Assembly: GCF_041435335.1 (NCBI RefSeq)
Contig: NZ_CP108430.1
Location: 1,674,001-1,738,000, forward strand
DNA from: Streptomyces sp. NBC_01283
GTDB taxonomy: Bacteria > Actinomycetota > Actinomycetes > Streptomycetales > Streptomycetaceae
Length of the DNA stretch: 64,000 bases
Reading direction: 5' to 3'
A program made the translations under genes and the position numbers. The notes under the pieces were generated by a model. That model saw only the letters and a program-made list of their open reading frames with translations. It ran no database searches and was not told where the DNA came from. Of the stretch, positions 1 through 7,519 are shown piece by piece; positions within the stretch are counted from its first letter, which is position 1; each line of letters opens with the position of its first letter.

Positions 1-453
1 ACGGTCGCCTACGCGGCACAGTGCGGGACGGCGACGACGCCCGCCGGCTACCGCACCGCGGCCCGTCTTGTCCGGCTCGCGGGGCGGCTCGGCATTCCCG
101 TCCTGACGCTCGTCGACACCCCGGGGGCCGCGAACGGGGCGGAGGCCGAACGGGCGGGCGCGGGCGCGGCGATCGCCGACCTGTTCGCCGCCGTCGCCAC
201 CGCGCCGGTGCCGGTCACGTCACTGGTCATCGGCGAGGGCGGCTCCGGGGGCGCGCTCGCGCTCGCTTCACCGGACAACCTCTGGGCGACGCCGGACAGT
301 TACTTCTCGGTGATCGCCCCGGAGCAGGCCGCCGCGATCCTCAAGCGAGGGCACGCGGAGACCCGGTCGACGGCGGAGCAGCTCCGTCTGCGGCCACAGG
401 ACCTGGTCGAACTGGGTGTGGCGCGAGGTGTGGTGACGGCGCATCACGCTTGA
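1..453 (+). CDS. Acyl/acetyl-CoA carboxylase carboxyltransferase, C-terminal part (5' truncated)
   Basis: This is the last 150 residues of a biotin-dependent carboxyltransferase, which moves CO2 from carboxybiotin to an acyl-CoA. The frame enters from the window edge, so its start is not visible. The segment shows the crotonase-fold core expected of the family: VLTLVDTPGA (about residues 36-45), then VIGEGGSGGALALA with the oxyanion-type glycines, then a segment YFSVIAPEQAAAILKR that resembles the AccA C-terminus. Loops and spacing resemble alpha-type subunits or actinobacterial beta/alpha fusions. Which acyl-CoA is used cannot be told from this fragment. The downstream gene is on the opposite strand and converges on it. 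Confidence 0.85.
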   Translation, partial: TVAYAAQCGTATTPAGYRTAARLVRLAGRLGIPVLTLVDTPGAANGAEAERAGAGAAIADLFAAVATAPVPVTSLVIGEGGSGGALALASPDNLWATPDSYFSVIAPEQAAAILKRGHAETRSTAEQLRLRPQDLVELGVARGVVTAHHA

Positions 454-501
454 TCGTCCAGGCTCGCTCTCGCTCCTCACCCCCTTCCGGGCCGCCCCTC
501 G

Positions 502-938
502 TCACCGCGAGGAACCGGCGTCCGGCTCATCGACGACCTGAGCGGCCATGCGCAGACAGGTCCCGGGGAGTTCGGGGGCGCTCTGGAGCCAGTCCTCGGT
601 ATCCAGTCCTCGGTGTCGACACCGGCGACGACGCCCGCCGTCCACAAGGTGGCCAGCAGTCGGGTGGCCCGGTCGCGCTCCGCTCCCCTGGCCGCGGGAG
701 CAGCCCGGCGGACGGCGCCGGTCGCCCGCTCGATGAGGGGCGGCTCCAGCAGCCAGCGGATACCCGCACCGGCCTCGACGAGGAAGCCCGAATAGATCGC
801 CATGAAGACCCGCGCGGTGTCGTTCTCCTCCTCAAGGCCGACCCGCGCCTGCTCGGTGAACTGCGGTATCAGACCCAGGTGGTCACCCAGGTGACTCGTC
901 GGGGTCCCGTGGCCTCGCCGGTGTTCGCCATTGGTCAT
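502..938 (-). pseudogene. Hypothetical protein, frameshifted by a 14-bp tandem duplication
   Basis: The start at 938 opens a frame of unknown family (MTNGEHRRG...) that follows the STAS gene by 27 bp on the same strand, so the two are probably cotranscribed. Residues 1-115 look like a helical, acidic protein (for example FMAIYSGFLVEAG). At 589-616 the 14-bp unit CCAGTCCTCGGTAT is present twice (13/14 identical) and shifts the frame into a Pro/Arg-rich tail that ends at 477. Removing one copy restores an ordinary reading EDWLQSAPELPG... ending in a TGA at 504-502, for a protein of about 140 residues. I do not recognise a function. A recent mutation or an assembly artefact would both explain it. 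Confidence 0.6.
589..616. repeat. 14-bp tandem duplication (2 copies)
   Basis: Units 589-602 and 603-616 differ at one base. The duplication lies inside the minus-strand hypothetical gene and causes its frameshift. Confidence 0.85.
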
Positions 939-965
939 GTCGGCACCATCCGTCCACCCCCGGCA

Positions 966-1379
966 TCAGGAGGTCTTCCCGATCCCGGGCCGACCCCGTC
1001 CCTCACCGGAAGCCCTGCCGCCAGCCAGCGCCTGATCCACGGTGTCGTGGATCGCCAGCACGTCGTCCAGGCCCACGATGCGCAGCACCGCGCGCGGCAC
1101 TCTCTGCGAGGCCACCAGGCGGATCTCGACCCCGCGCTCGACCACCCTCTCCCGGAATTCCTCCAGCACGGCCACCCCGGCCAGGGTCAGGAACGGCACG
1201 TCCGCCCAGTCCACGACCACCGCCGACACCTCGTTCCGCGAGGCTCGGTCCAGCTGGGTCCGGCACAACTCACGCAGTTCCCGCCGCTGCGGTTCGGCGT
1301 TGCCGATACTCACTTCCGGGGGCATCTGCACCACCAGGCAGCCCTGCCTGACGAATGTCTGAAGCGTCATCCAGACCAC
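966..1379 (-). CDS. STAS-domain (anti-anti-sigma-like) protein lacking the usual phosphoserine
   Basis: This 137-residue protein is a single STAS domain, the fold by which anti-anti-sigma factors bind anti-sigma kinases in the cytoplasm. The alternation of strands and helices (VSAVVVDWADVPFL, then AVLEEFRERV, then VLRIVGLDDVLAI near the C-terminus) is typical. Normal family members have D-S-T/S-G at the helix start, where the Ser is phosphorylated. Here residues 65-68 read T-L-A-G, so Leu66 occupies the Ser position. It may therefore act as a non-phosphorylatable partner or bind something else. It is divergent from the epimerase gene, and the frameshifted gene lies immediately downstream. An ATG three codons in (MTLQTF) is an alternative start. 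Confidence 0.8.
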   Translation of the reverse strand: MVWMTLQTFVRQGCLVVQMPPEVSIGNAEPQRRELRELCRTQLDRASRNEVSAVVVDWADVPFLTLAGVAVLEEFRERVVERGVEIRLVASQRVPRAVLRIVGLDDVLAIHDTVDQALAGGRASGEGRGRPGIGKTS

Positions 1380-1486
1380 CTCCGTACGGCCCTCTCGGCT
1401 ACAGGAGAGACCACTTCACGGCATGGCAGCAGTATGCCCATCGGCATTCCGGATTTCACCGGCCTCAACCGGATCCGTCGCCGCAC

Positions 1487-1496
1487 GGTTCTTACG
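1487..1496. promoter_or_regulatory. Decamer shared by the epimerase and glycosyltransferase upstream regions
   Basis: GGTTCTTACG lies about 63 bp before the epimerase start. Its exact reverse complement occurs at 4891-4900 before the glycosyltransferase and response-regulator genes. A role as half-site for the local OmpR-type regulator is inference only. Confidence 0.25.
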
Positions 1497-1558
1497 GACC
1501 CGTGACGAAGCCACGTCGATGGCCGTCACCCATGTTCAGGGCGCCTAGCGTGGGCCGC

Positions 1559-2608
1559 ATGCGCGTACTTGTCACCGGCGGCGCCGGGTTCATCGGATCG
1601 CACGTGGTCGAAGCCCTCACCGATCGCGGTCACGAAGTGGTGGTGTACGACGCCCTGCTGCCGTCCGCCCATGCCGATCCGCCGCGGCCACCCGAAGGAC
1701 AGCGGTGGACCGTCGCCGATGTCCGGAACCGCGACGCGGTGCGGGACGCGCTGCACGGGGTGGACGCGGTCTGTCATCAGGCGGCGATGGTGGGTCTCGG
1801 CAAGGACTTCGCGGACGCCCCCGAGTACGTCGGGTGCAACGACCTGGGCACGGCCGTCCTGCTCGCCGAGATGGCCGGGGCGGGGGTGCGTGAACTGGTG
1901 CTCGCCGGGTCGATGGTGGTGTACGGGGAAGGGCGGTACGAGTGTTCCCGGCACGGGGTGGTCCGGCCGGGGCCGCGCTCGGCGGCGGATCTGGACGCCG
2001 GGCGCTTCGAGCCCCTCTGCCGGGACTGCGGGGCCGAGTTGAGGCCCGGCCTGGTGGGTGAGGACGCGCCCGCCGACCCGCGCAACGTGTACGCCTCGAC
2101 GAAGCTGGCCCAGGAGCATCTGGCCGCCGCGTGGGCGCGTGCCACCGGTGGCCGCGCGGTGTCGCTGCGCTACCACAACGTGTACGGCCCCGGCATGCCC
2201 CGGGACACCCCGTACGCCGGTGTGGCCTCGTTCTTCCGTTCCTCGCTGGAGCGTGGCGAGGCGCCCCAGGTCTTCGAGGACGGCCGCCAGCGGCGGGACT
2301 TCGTGCACGTACGGGACGTGGCGGCGGCCAATGCGCTGGCGCTGGAAGCGGTGCGCGAGCGGGCCGCGGGGGCGTTCACGGCGTACAACACCGGCAGCGG
2401 GGAGCCGCACACCGTCGGCGAGATGGCCCACGAACTGGCGCGGGCGTTCGGCGGCCCGGCCCCGGCGGTGACGGGCGAGTACCGCCTCGGGGACGTCCGC
2501 CACGTCACGGCGGACTCCGGCCGGCTGCGGACGGAGCTGGGGTGGCGGGCCGAGGTGGACTTCGCCGAGGGAATGACGTCGTTCGCGAAGGCGCCACTAC
2601 GGGGGTAG
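1559..2608 (+). CDS. NAD-dependent nucleotide-sugar epimerase/dehydratase with zinc-finger-like insert
   Basis: This extended short-chain dehydrogenase of 349 residues probably acts on a nucleotide sugar in the cytoplasm. The ATG at 1559 is chosen because the Rossmann glycine motif TGGAGFIGS begins at residue 6; longer upstream readings add unconserved sequence. The catalytic Tyr178 and Lys182 (YASTK) and the preceding AGSMVVYG segment are intact. Between them sits an unusual insert of about 45 residues with Cys129-x2-His132 and Cys154-x2-Cys157, which could bind zinc. It converges on the histidine kinase gene. The following gene groups (two-component pair, glycosyltransferase, DUF2064, methyltransferase) suggest a shared glycan or nucleotide-sugar pathway. 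The substrate is unknown. Confidence 0.85.
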   Translation: MRVLVTGGAGFIGSHVVEALTDRGHEVVVYDALLPSAHADPPRPPEGQRWTVADVRNRDAVRDALHGVDAVCHQAAMVGLGKDFADAPEYVGCNDLGTAVLLAEMAGAGVRELVLAGSMVVYGEGRYECSRHGVVRPGPRSAADLDAGRFEPLCRDCGAELRPGLVGEDAPADPRNVYASTKLAQEHLAAAWARATGGRAVSLRYHNVYGPGMPRDTPYAGVASFFRSSLERGEAPQVFEDGRQRRDFVHVRDVAAANALALEAVRERAAGAFTAYNTGSGEPHTVGEMAHELARAFGGPAPAVTGEYRLGDVRHVTADSGRLRTELGWRAEVDFAEGMTSFAKAPLRG

Positions 2609-2630
2609 CCCCCGAGGAACCGGCTGCTAC

Positions 2631-2712
2631 GCCGGTGCCGTCGGCAGCGTGGCCTCGGGCCGGCATCCGCATTGCGCACGACCGCCCGGCCCCGGTGGGC
2701 CTCGACGATGCC
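2631..2712 (-). pseudogene. Degenerate copy of the histidine kinase C-terminus
   Basis: This stretch matches the 3' end of the histidine kinase gene (2848-2936) with a gap of about 6 bp and scattered substitutions. Read on the minus strand it gives GIVEAHRGRAVVRN against GIVEAHQGRAAVRN in the intact kinase, then loses the frame. It is a remnant of a local duplication in the space between two convergent genes. Confidence 0.65.
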
Positions 2713-2830
2713 AAGAAGGACGGCTCCCTTCACGAAGGCGCCGCTACGGCGATAGCCCGGCTCGGTGAGCCGCGACGACGCCACGGAGGACGGCTTCCCG
2801 CGCGAAGATGCCGCTACGGTGATATCCCGG
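2691..2830. repeat. 70-bp tandem repeat, two diverged units
   Basis: Units 2691-2760 and 2761-2830 align over their whole length. Each begins with a piece resembling the histidine kinase coding end and finishes with a block like CGAAGGCGCCGCTACGGCGA. A third copy of that last block (2586-2611) overlaps the 3' end of the epimerase gene. Confidence 0.65.
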
Positions 2831-2843
2831 CCCACTCCGGCCG

Positions 2844-3956
2844 TCAGGCCGGTGCCGTCGGCAGCGTGACCTCGAAGCGGCAGCCGCCCGCCACGTTGCG
2901 TACGGCCGCACGGCCCTGGTGGGCCTCGACGATGCCGCGGACGATCGCGAGGCCGAGTCCCGCGCCCGCCGGGGGTGTGCGGGACTGGCTGCCGCGCCAG
3001 CCGGTGTCGAAGACGCGGGACAGGTCCTCCTCGGGGATGCCGCCGCAGCCGTCGGTCACGGACAGGACGACGCCGTCCGGGGAGCGCTCCGCGGCCACCG
3101 CGACGGTTCCGTCGGCCGGTGTACGGCGGATCGCGTTGATCAGGAGGTTGCCCAGGACGCGGCTCATCTCCTTGCTGTCGACCTCCACGGGGACGGCCTC
3201 GACGCTGTCGCCGACGAGATGCACGCGGTGCTCGCGGGCCAGCGGATCGACACCCGCGAGCGCGTCACCGACCAGGTCGTAGACAGAGATGCGCGCCGGT
3301 GAGAGTGCCAGTGCGCCGGCATGGATGCGGGACAGCTCGAAGAGGTCACCGACCATGGAGTTGAGGCGTTCGACCTCGGTGCGGATCTGGCGCAGGTAGC
3401 GGTCCGGTTCGGCGGCCACGCCGTCCTCCAGCGCCTCGGACATGGCCCGCAGTCCGGCCAGCGGGGTGCGCAGGTCGTGCGAGATCCAGGCGACCAGTTC
3501 GCGCCGGGAGCGTTCCAGGGCCCGCTCGCGCTCCCTGGATTCGGCGAGCTTGGCGCTGGTCGACTCCAACTCCCTCGTGAGGGCGGCGAGTTCGGCGCTC
3601 CCGGGCTCGGGCGGGGCCGCGAAGCTTCCGCCGTCGCCGAAGGAACGGGCCGCCAGGGTCAGGGCGTTGCTGCGGGCGACCACCCAGCGGCCGAGCAGCA
3701 GCGCGGTGGCGAGCGAGACCACGGCTGCCATCGCCACGACGATGGTGACCACGGTCAGGTCGTGCGGCGAGAGGAACATCTCCCAGGCCACCGCGAGCGT
3801 CCCGGCGAGCATCGCGAGCACCGCGACGGCCGCCACGACGGTCATCGCCACGACGACCGAGCGGTGCCGCAGCAGGCGCAGCGTCAGGGCGCCGAGCAGC
3901 CCGGCGCTCGCGGCCCCCAGGAAGGCGAAGAGGGCGATGACGAGGATGTCCTGCAT
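2844..3956 (-). CDS. Membrane sensor histidine kinase
   Basis: This 370-residue protein is the sensor of a two-component system. Three hydrophobic segments near residues 4-26, 34-60 and 67-90 form a short membrane sensor with little extracytoplasmic sequence. A linker rich in Glu/Arg (about 120-150) leads to the H box ISHDLRTPLAG with His160 as the phospho-acceptor. The N box (NLLINAIRR) and the G boxes (VTDGCGGIPEEDL; GAGLGLAIV) complete the ATPase domain. The ATG at 3956 starts 4 nt after the response-regulator stop, so translation is probably coupled. The same strand carries a degenerate duplicate of its 3' end downstream. Confidence 0.9.
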   Translation of the reverse strand: MQDILVIALFAFLGAASAGLLGALTLRLLRHRSVVVAMTVVAAVAVLAMLAGTLAVAWEMFLSPHDLTVVTIVVAMAAVVSLATALLLGRWVVARSNALTLAARSFGDGGSFAAPPEPGSAELAALTRELESTSAKLAESRERERALERSRRELVAWISHDLRTPLAGLRAMSEALEDGVAAEPDRYLRQIRTEVERLNSMVGDLFELSRIHAGALALSPARISVYDLVGDALAGVDPLAREHRVHLVGDSVEAVPVEVDSKEMSRVLGNLLINAIRRTPADGTVAVAAERSPDGVVLSVTDGCGGIPEEDLSRVFDTGWRGSQSRTPPAGAGLGLAIVRGIVEAHQGRAAVRNVAGGCRFEVTLPTAPA

Positions 3957-3960
3957 GGGG

Positions 3961-4818
3961 TCAGCCTTCGGCTCGGGGCGGTACGGGGTCGCCCTGCGGG
4001 TCGCGGAGATCGTGGGGAGCGGGCGGGCGCCGCGCAGTGGAGTCGGTGGAGTTGGTGGGGTCCGCGGGGCCCGCGGCGTCGCCTGCCGGTACGTCGAGGC
4101 GGTACCCCAGGCCCCACACCGTCTGGATGAGCCGCGGCCTGGCCGGATCATCCTCGACCTTGCCGCGCAGCCTGCGGACGTGGACCGTGACCGTGGACAG
4201 GTCGCCGAACTCCCAGCCCCACACTTCCCGCATCAGCTCTTCCCGCCCGAAGGCCTGGCCCGGATGGCGCAGCAGGAAGGTGAGGAGGTCGAACTCCCTG
4301 AGAGTCAGGGCGAGTTCCGTCCCGTCCCTCGTCGCACGGCGCGCCGCCGGGTCCACCCACAGGCCCGCGGCGGCCAGCGTGGCGACACCCTCGGCAGCGC
4401 GTGCGGCATGGCTGCGGCGCAGCACCGATTCCACTCGCAGGACCAGCTCGCGCGGGCTGAACGGCTTGGTGACGTAGTCGTCGGCTCCCACTTCCAGGCC
4501 CAGGATCCGGTCGTCCTCGTCACCGCGGGCGGTGAGCATGATGACGGGCACCGGACCCGTGGCGCGCAGCCGGCGGCACACCTCAAGGCCGTCCATGCCG
4601 GGCAGCATCAGGTCGAGGACGACGAGGTCGGGCCGGAACGCCGCGGCGCGTTCCAGCGCGCCGGGGCCGTCCTCGGCGCGGTCGACCGTGTAGCCGCCGC
4701 GCTCCAGGTAGCCCGCGACGACCTCGGCGACGGTCGGGTCGTCGTCCACGACGAGCACCCGGAGCGGGCCGGTCGTCGTGGGCCCGGCGGGCGGGCGGTC
4801 CTGCGGTGGTGGCTGCAT
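3961..4818 (-). CDS. OmpR-family response regulator
   Basis: This 285-residue DNA-binding response regulator is partner of the adjacent kinase. The receiver domain (about 19-132) has the acidic pocket VVDDDP, phospho-acceptor Asp69 in LVVLDLMLPGMDG, and the conserved Lys in TKPFSPRE. The winged-helix output domain (about 150-250) contains LTLREFDLLTFLLRHPGQ and VTVHVRRLRGKV. The last 35 residues are low-complexity Pro/Thr/Asp. It is first in the kinase operon and divergent from the glycosyltransferase operon, so control of that operon is a reasonable inference. Confidence 0.92.
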   Translation of the reverse strand: MQPPPQDRPPAGPTTTGPLRVLVVDDDPTVAEVVAGYLERGGYTVDRAEDGPGALERAAAFRPDLVVLDLMLPGMDGLEVCRRLRATGPVPVIMLTARGDEDDRILGLEVGADDYVTKPFSPRELVLRVESVLRRSHAARAAEGVATLAAAGLWVDPAARRATRDGTELALTLREFDLLTFLLRHPGQAFGREELMREVWGWEFGDLSTVTVHVRRLRGKVEDDPARPRLIQTVWGLGYRLDVPAGDAAGPADPTNSTDSTARRPPAPHDLRDPQGDPVPPRAEG

Positions 4819-4890
4819 ACGGCAAGCCTCGCACCTGCCGCGCGGATACCCGCCGGTCAGACCTGCTTCCGGTTGCCGACGTCCCTGTTT

Positions 4891-4900
4891 CGTAAGAACC
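4891..4900. promoter_or_regulatory. Decamer CGTAAGAACC in the divergent promoter region
   Basis: It lies in the 124-bp space between the response regulator and the glycosyltransferase, 43 bp before the latter's start. It is the reverse complement of the element upstream of the epimerase gene. Its role is unproved. Confidence 0.25.
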
Positions 4901-4942
4901 TCAAGTCCAATATGTCCGGTTCGGATTCATAGGGTGAGTCAC

Positions 4943-5704
4943 ATGACGCCCTCCCCCTCCGTAGAACCCGATGTACCCGAGGCTCTTGATGCTCGTGCCG
5001 TCCGGGTCGACATCGTCCTGCCCTGCCTCGACGAGGCCGCGGCGCTGCCCTGGGTCCTGGAGCGCATCCCCCCGGGCTGGCGGGCCCTGGTCGTCGACAA
5101 CGGCTCCACCGACGGTTCGGCGGACATCGCCCGCGCCCTGGGCGCCACCGTCGTGCACGAGCCGCAGCGCGGCTTCGGGGCCGCCTGCCACGCGGGCCTC
5201 ATGGCGTCCGACGCGGACGTGGTGTGCTTCTGCGACTGCGACGCCTCCCTCGACCCGGGGCTGCTGCGGACCTTCGTACGCAGGGTGACGGACGGAGAGG
5301 CCGATCTGGTCGTCGGACGGCGGCGCCCGCAGGGACGCGGCGCCTGGCCGCCGCACGCGCGTGCGGGCAATCTGGCACTCGCCCGGATGCTGCGGCGGCG
5401 TACCGGCGTACGACTGCACGACCTGGGCCCGATGCGGGCGATGCGGCGCGAGGGACTGCTCGGGCTCGGACTGACCGACCGGCGCAGCGGCTACCCGCTG
5501 CAGATGGTCGTACGGGCGGCCGACTCCGGCTGGCGGATCGAGGAGCGCGACGTGCCGTACCTGCCGCGCGAGGGCAAGTCGAAGGTCACGGGAACGTGGC
5601 GGGGGACGTGGCACGCGGTGCGCGACATGCGGGCGGTGCTCGCGGAACCACCGCGGGCGGACTCCGCCGGCGGTGCGCGGCGCGTGTCGGGCGGTGCGCT
5701 GTGA
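4943..5704 (+). CDS. Family 2 glycosyltransferase
   Basis: This 253-residue GT-A fold enzyme transfers a sugar from an activated donor at the cytoplasmic face. The donor-binding start DIVLPCLDEAAALPWVL, the VVDNGSTDGS loop and the metal-binding acidic cluster CDCDASLD (around residues 96-103) are all visible. No membrane helix is apparent, so it is not a polyprenol-type synthase with its own anchor. The ATG at 4943 follows GGGTGAGT as a weak ribosome site. It overlaps the next gene by 4 nt (GTGA), the first of two such overlaps that define a coupled three-gene operon. The acceptor is unknown. Confidence 0.88.
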   Translation: MTPSPSVEPDVPEALDARAVRVDIVLPCLDEAAALPWVLERIPPGWRALVVDNGSTDGSADIARALGATVVHEPQRGFGAACHAGLMASDADVVCFCDCDASLDPGLLRTFVRRVTDGEADLVVGRRRPQGRGAWPPHARAGNLALARMLRRRTGVRLHDLGPMRAMRREGLLGLGLTDRRSGYPLQMVVRAADSGWRIEERDVPYLPREGKSKVTGTWRGTWHAVRDMRAVLAEPPRADSAGGARRVSGGAL

Positions 5705-6366
5705 CCACCTCTGACACGACCCTGCTCGTCATCGCCAAGGAGCCGCTGCCGGGCCGGGTGAAGACCCGCCTCACGCCGCCCTACTCCCCCGAGGAGGCCG
5801 CCGAGCTGGCCGCGGCCTCGCTCGCCGACACCCTCGCCGCCGTGCTCGCCGCACCCGCCCGCCGCCGCGTCCTGGTGCTCGACGGGCGGCCGGGGCCCTG
5901 GCTGCCCGCCGGCATCGAGGTGGTCCCCCAGTGCGCGGGCGGCCTGGACGAACGGCTCGCCGCGGCTTTCGCCGGCTGTACCGGGCCGGCCCTCCTGGTC
6001 GGCATGGACACCCCGCAGATCACCCCCGTCCTGCTCGCCCCCGCGCTCGGCCCCGACGCCTGGCAGGACTGCGACGCCTGGTTCGGCCCCGCCCTCGACG
6101 GTGGATTCTGGGCGCTCGGCCTCGCCGAGCCCGATCCGCGGCTGCTGCGCGGTGTCCCCATGTCGCGGCCCGACACCGGCGCCCTGCAACGGGCCCGGCT
6201 CACCGGCGCCGGGCTGCGGGTGCGCGAGCTGCCCCCGCTGCGCGACGTCGACACGGCCGACGACGCCGGGGAGGTGGCCGCAGCCGCGCCGGACAGCCGG
6301 TTCGCGGGCGCGCTCACCCGCCTCGCGACGGCAGCCGGACACCCGGGCGCGGGCGGTGGCCGATGA
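5701..6366 (+). CDS. DUF2064 / TIGR04282-type glycosyltransferase-like protein
   Basis: This 221-residue protein of the DUF2064 family is distantly related to nucleotidyl and glycosyl transferases. The N-terminus reads LLVIAKEPLPGRVKTRL, the family signature resembling an NTP-binding start. GMDTPQITP and FGPALDGGFWALGL are the other conserved blocks. The start is the GTG at 5701 overlapping the preceding stop, and the end overlaps the methyltransferase start, so the three are translated together. Members of this family are often next to a family 2 transferase, as here, but a reaction has not been assigned to it in my knowledge. Confidence 0.85.
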   Translation: MTTSDTTLLVIAKEPLPGRVKTRLTPPYSPEEAAELAAASLADTLAAVLAAPARRRVLVLDGRPGPWLPAGIEVVPQCAGGLDERLAAAFAGCTGPALLVGMDTPQITPVLLAPALGPDAWQDCDAWFGPALDGGFWALGLAEPDPRLLRGVPMSRPDTGALQRARLTGAGLRVRELPPLRDVDTADDAGEVAAAAPDSRFAGALTRLATAAGHPGAGGGR

Positions 6367-7055
6367 GCACGGCAGCACCGGACACCGGCCTTCGCACGAC
6401 GGCCCCCGTGGCCGCGCCCTGGCACGCGGATCCGTTCACGAACGCCCTGCGCAACGGCCACGGCCCCTTGTTCCTGCGCCGCAGCGACGGCTGGCTGCTG
6501 CCCCTCGACGTCGAGCGGTGGTGCGCGAGTGCCGACGCGGCGGACCTCTCCGCGCTGCGCCGCTGCGAGGGCAGCGTCCTCGACATCGGCTGCGGCCCCG
6601 GCCGCCTGGTGGCCGGGGCCGCGGCCAGGGGCCACCGCGCCCTGGGCGTCGACGTCAGCCAGGCCGCCGTCGACCACACGATCCGGCTCGGCGGCACCGC
6701 ACTCCTCCGCTCCGTCTTCGATGCGCTCCCCGGCGAGGGGCGCTGGGGGACCGCCCTGCTCATCGACGGCAACGTGGGGATCGGCGGCGACCCCAGCGCG
6801 CTCCTCAAGCGTGTCGCTCAACTCCTCGCACCATCAGGGCTGTTGATCGCCGAGACCGCGCCGATGGACGTCGACGAGCGGGTGGACGTGCACGTCGACG
6901 ACGGGCGCGGCACACCGGGCGAGGTGTTCCCCTGGGCCCGTCTCGGCACCCCCGCCCTGCTGCGCCACGCCCGTCCGCTCGGCTGGAGCCCGGACGGTCA
7001 GTGGACCACCTCGGGCCGTTCCTTCCTGGCGCTGCGCCGCGTGCGCCGCACCTGA
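6363..7055 (+). CDS. SAM-dependent class I methyltransferase
   Basis: This 230-residue soluble methyltransferase has motif I VLDIGCGPGRLVAG (about 76-89), with the acidic residue after the next strand in LGVDVSQAA. Downstream blocks (LLIDGNVGIGGDP; GLLIAETAP) fit the class I fold. The ATG at 6363 overlaps the preceding stop (ATGA). It is the last gene of the coupled glycosyltransferase operon and converges on the membrane gene at 6998, with a 58-bp overlap of coding ends. It probably methylates the product of the neighbouring transferases. Confidence 0.87.
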   Translation: MSTAAPDTGLRTTAPVAAPWHADPFTNALRNGHGPLFLRRSDGWLLPLDVERWCASADAADLSALRRCEGSVLDIGCGPGRLVAGAAARGHRALGVDVSQAAVDHTIRLGGTALLRSVFDALPGEGRWGTALLIDGNVGIGGDPSALLKRVAQLLAPSGLLIAETAPMDVDERVDVHVDDGRGTPGEVFPWARLGTPALLRHARPLGWSPDGQWTTSGRSFLALRRVRRT

Positions 7056-7519
7056 ATCACCCGGCACAGCGCGGCTCCCGCGAACAGCACGGCCGTGACG
7101 ATCAGCCAGCGCACGAGATAGACGCCCGCGGGCAGCCCGGTGGAGGACTCGTACCGCTCCACCTGTCCCGTGATGAGCGGGAACCACACCAGCAACAGCA
7201 GCCCGGACAGGAAAGCCGGGACGCGTACGAAGTTGACCCACTCCCCGCGCTCCCCGCGCCCCGCGGTGGCCCGCAGGGCCCGGTCGGCGAGTGCGTACGC
7301 GGGCACGAACAGCAGATCGTGCACCAGCGCCGCCCCGACGAACCAGACGGCGATCAGCAGCCAGTCGCCGTCCAGGAGACGCACCCCCGCGTATCCCGCG
7401 AGGGCGAACGAGGCGAGCAGCACAAGGAGTTGCAGCGGACCCTCGCCGTACCACCGCCGGAGCCGTTCCGTGAACCGGAGTCGGTCCGTGAGCGGGAACC
7501 GTCGGTTGGGACCGGTCAT
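6998..7519 (-). CDS. Small integral membrane protein, four predicted helices
   Basis: This 173-residue protein has hydrophobic stretches near residues 27-46, 50-72, 105-122 and 134-155 and basic termini. I do not recognise the family. The ATG at 7519 is preferred because it shares a base with the stop of the upstream oxidoreductase (TGATG), which indicates translational coupling. It is likely a membrane partner of that oxidoreductase, for example for heme or quinone contact, but this is inferred from position only. Confidence 0.75.
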   Translation of the reverse strand: MTGPNRRFPLTDRLRFTERLRRWYGEGPLQLLVLLASFALAGYAGVRLLDGDWLLIAVWFVGAALVHDLLFVPAYALADRALRATAGRGERGEWVNFVRVPAFLSGLLLLVWFPLITGQVERYESSTGLPAGVYLVRWLIVTAVLFAGAALCRVIQVRRTRRSARKERPEVVH

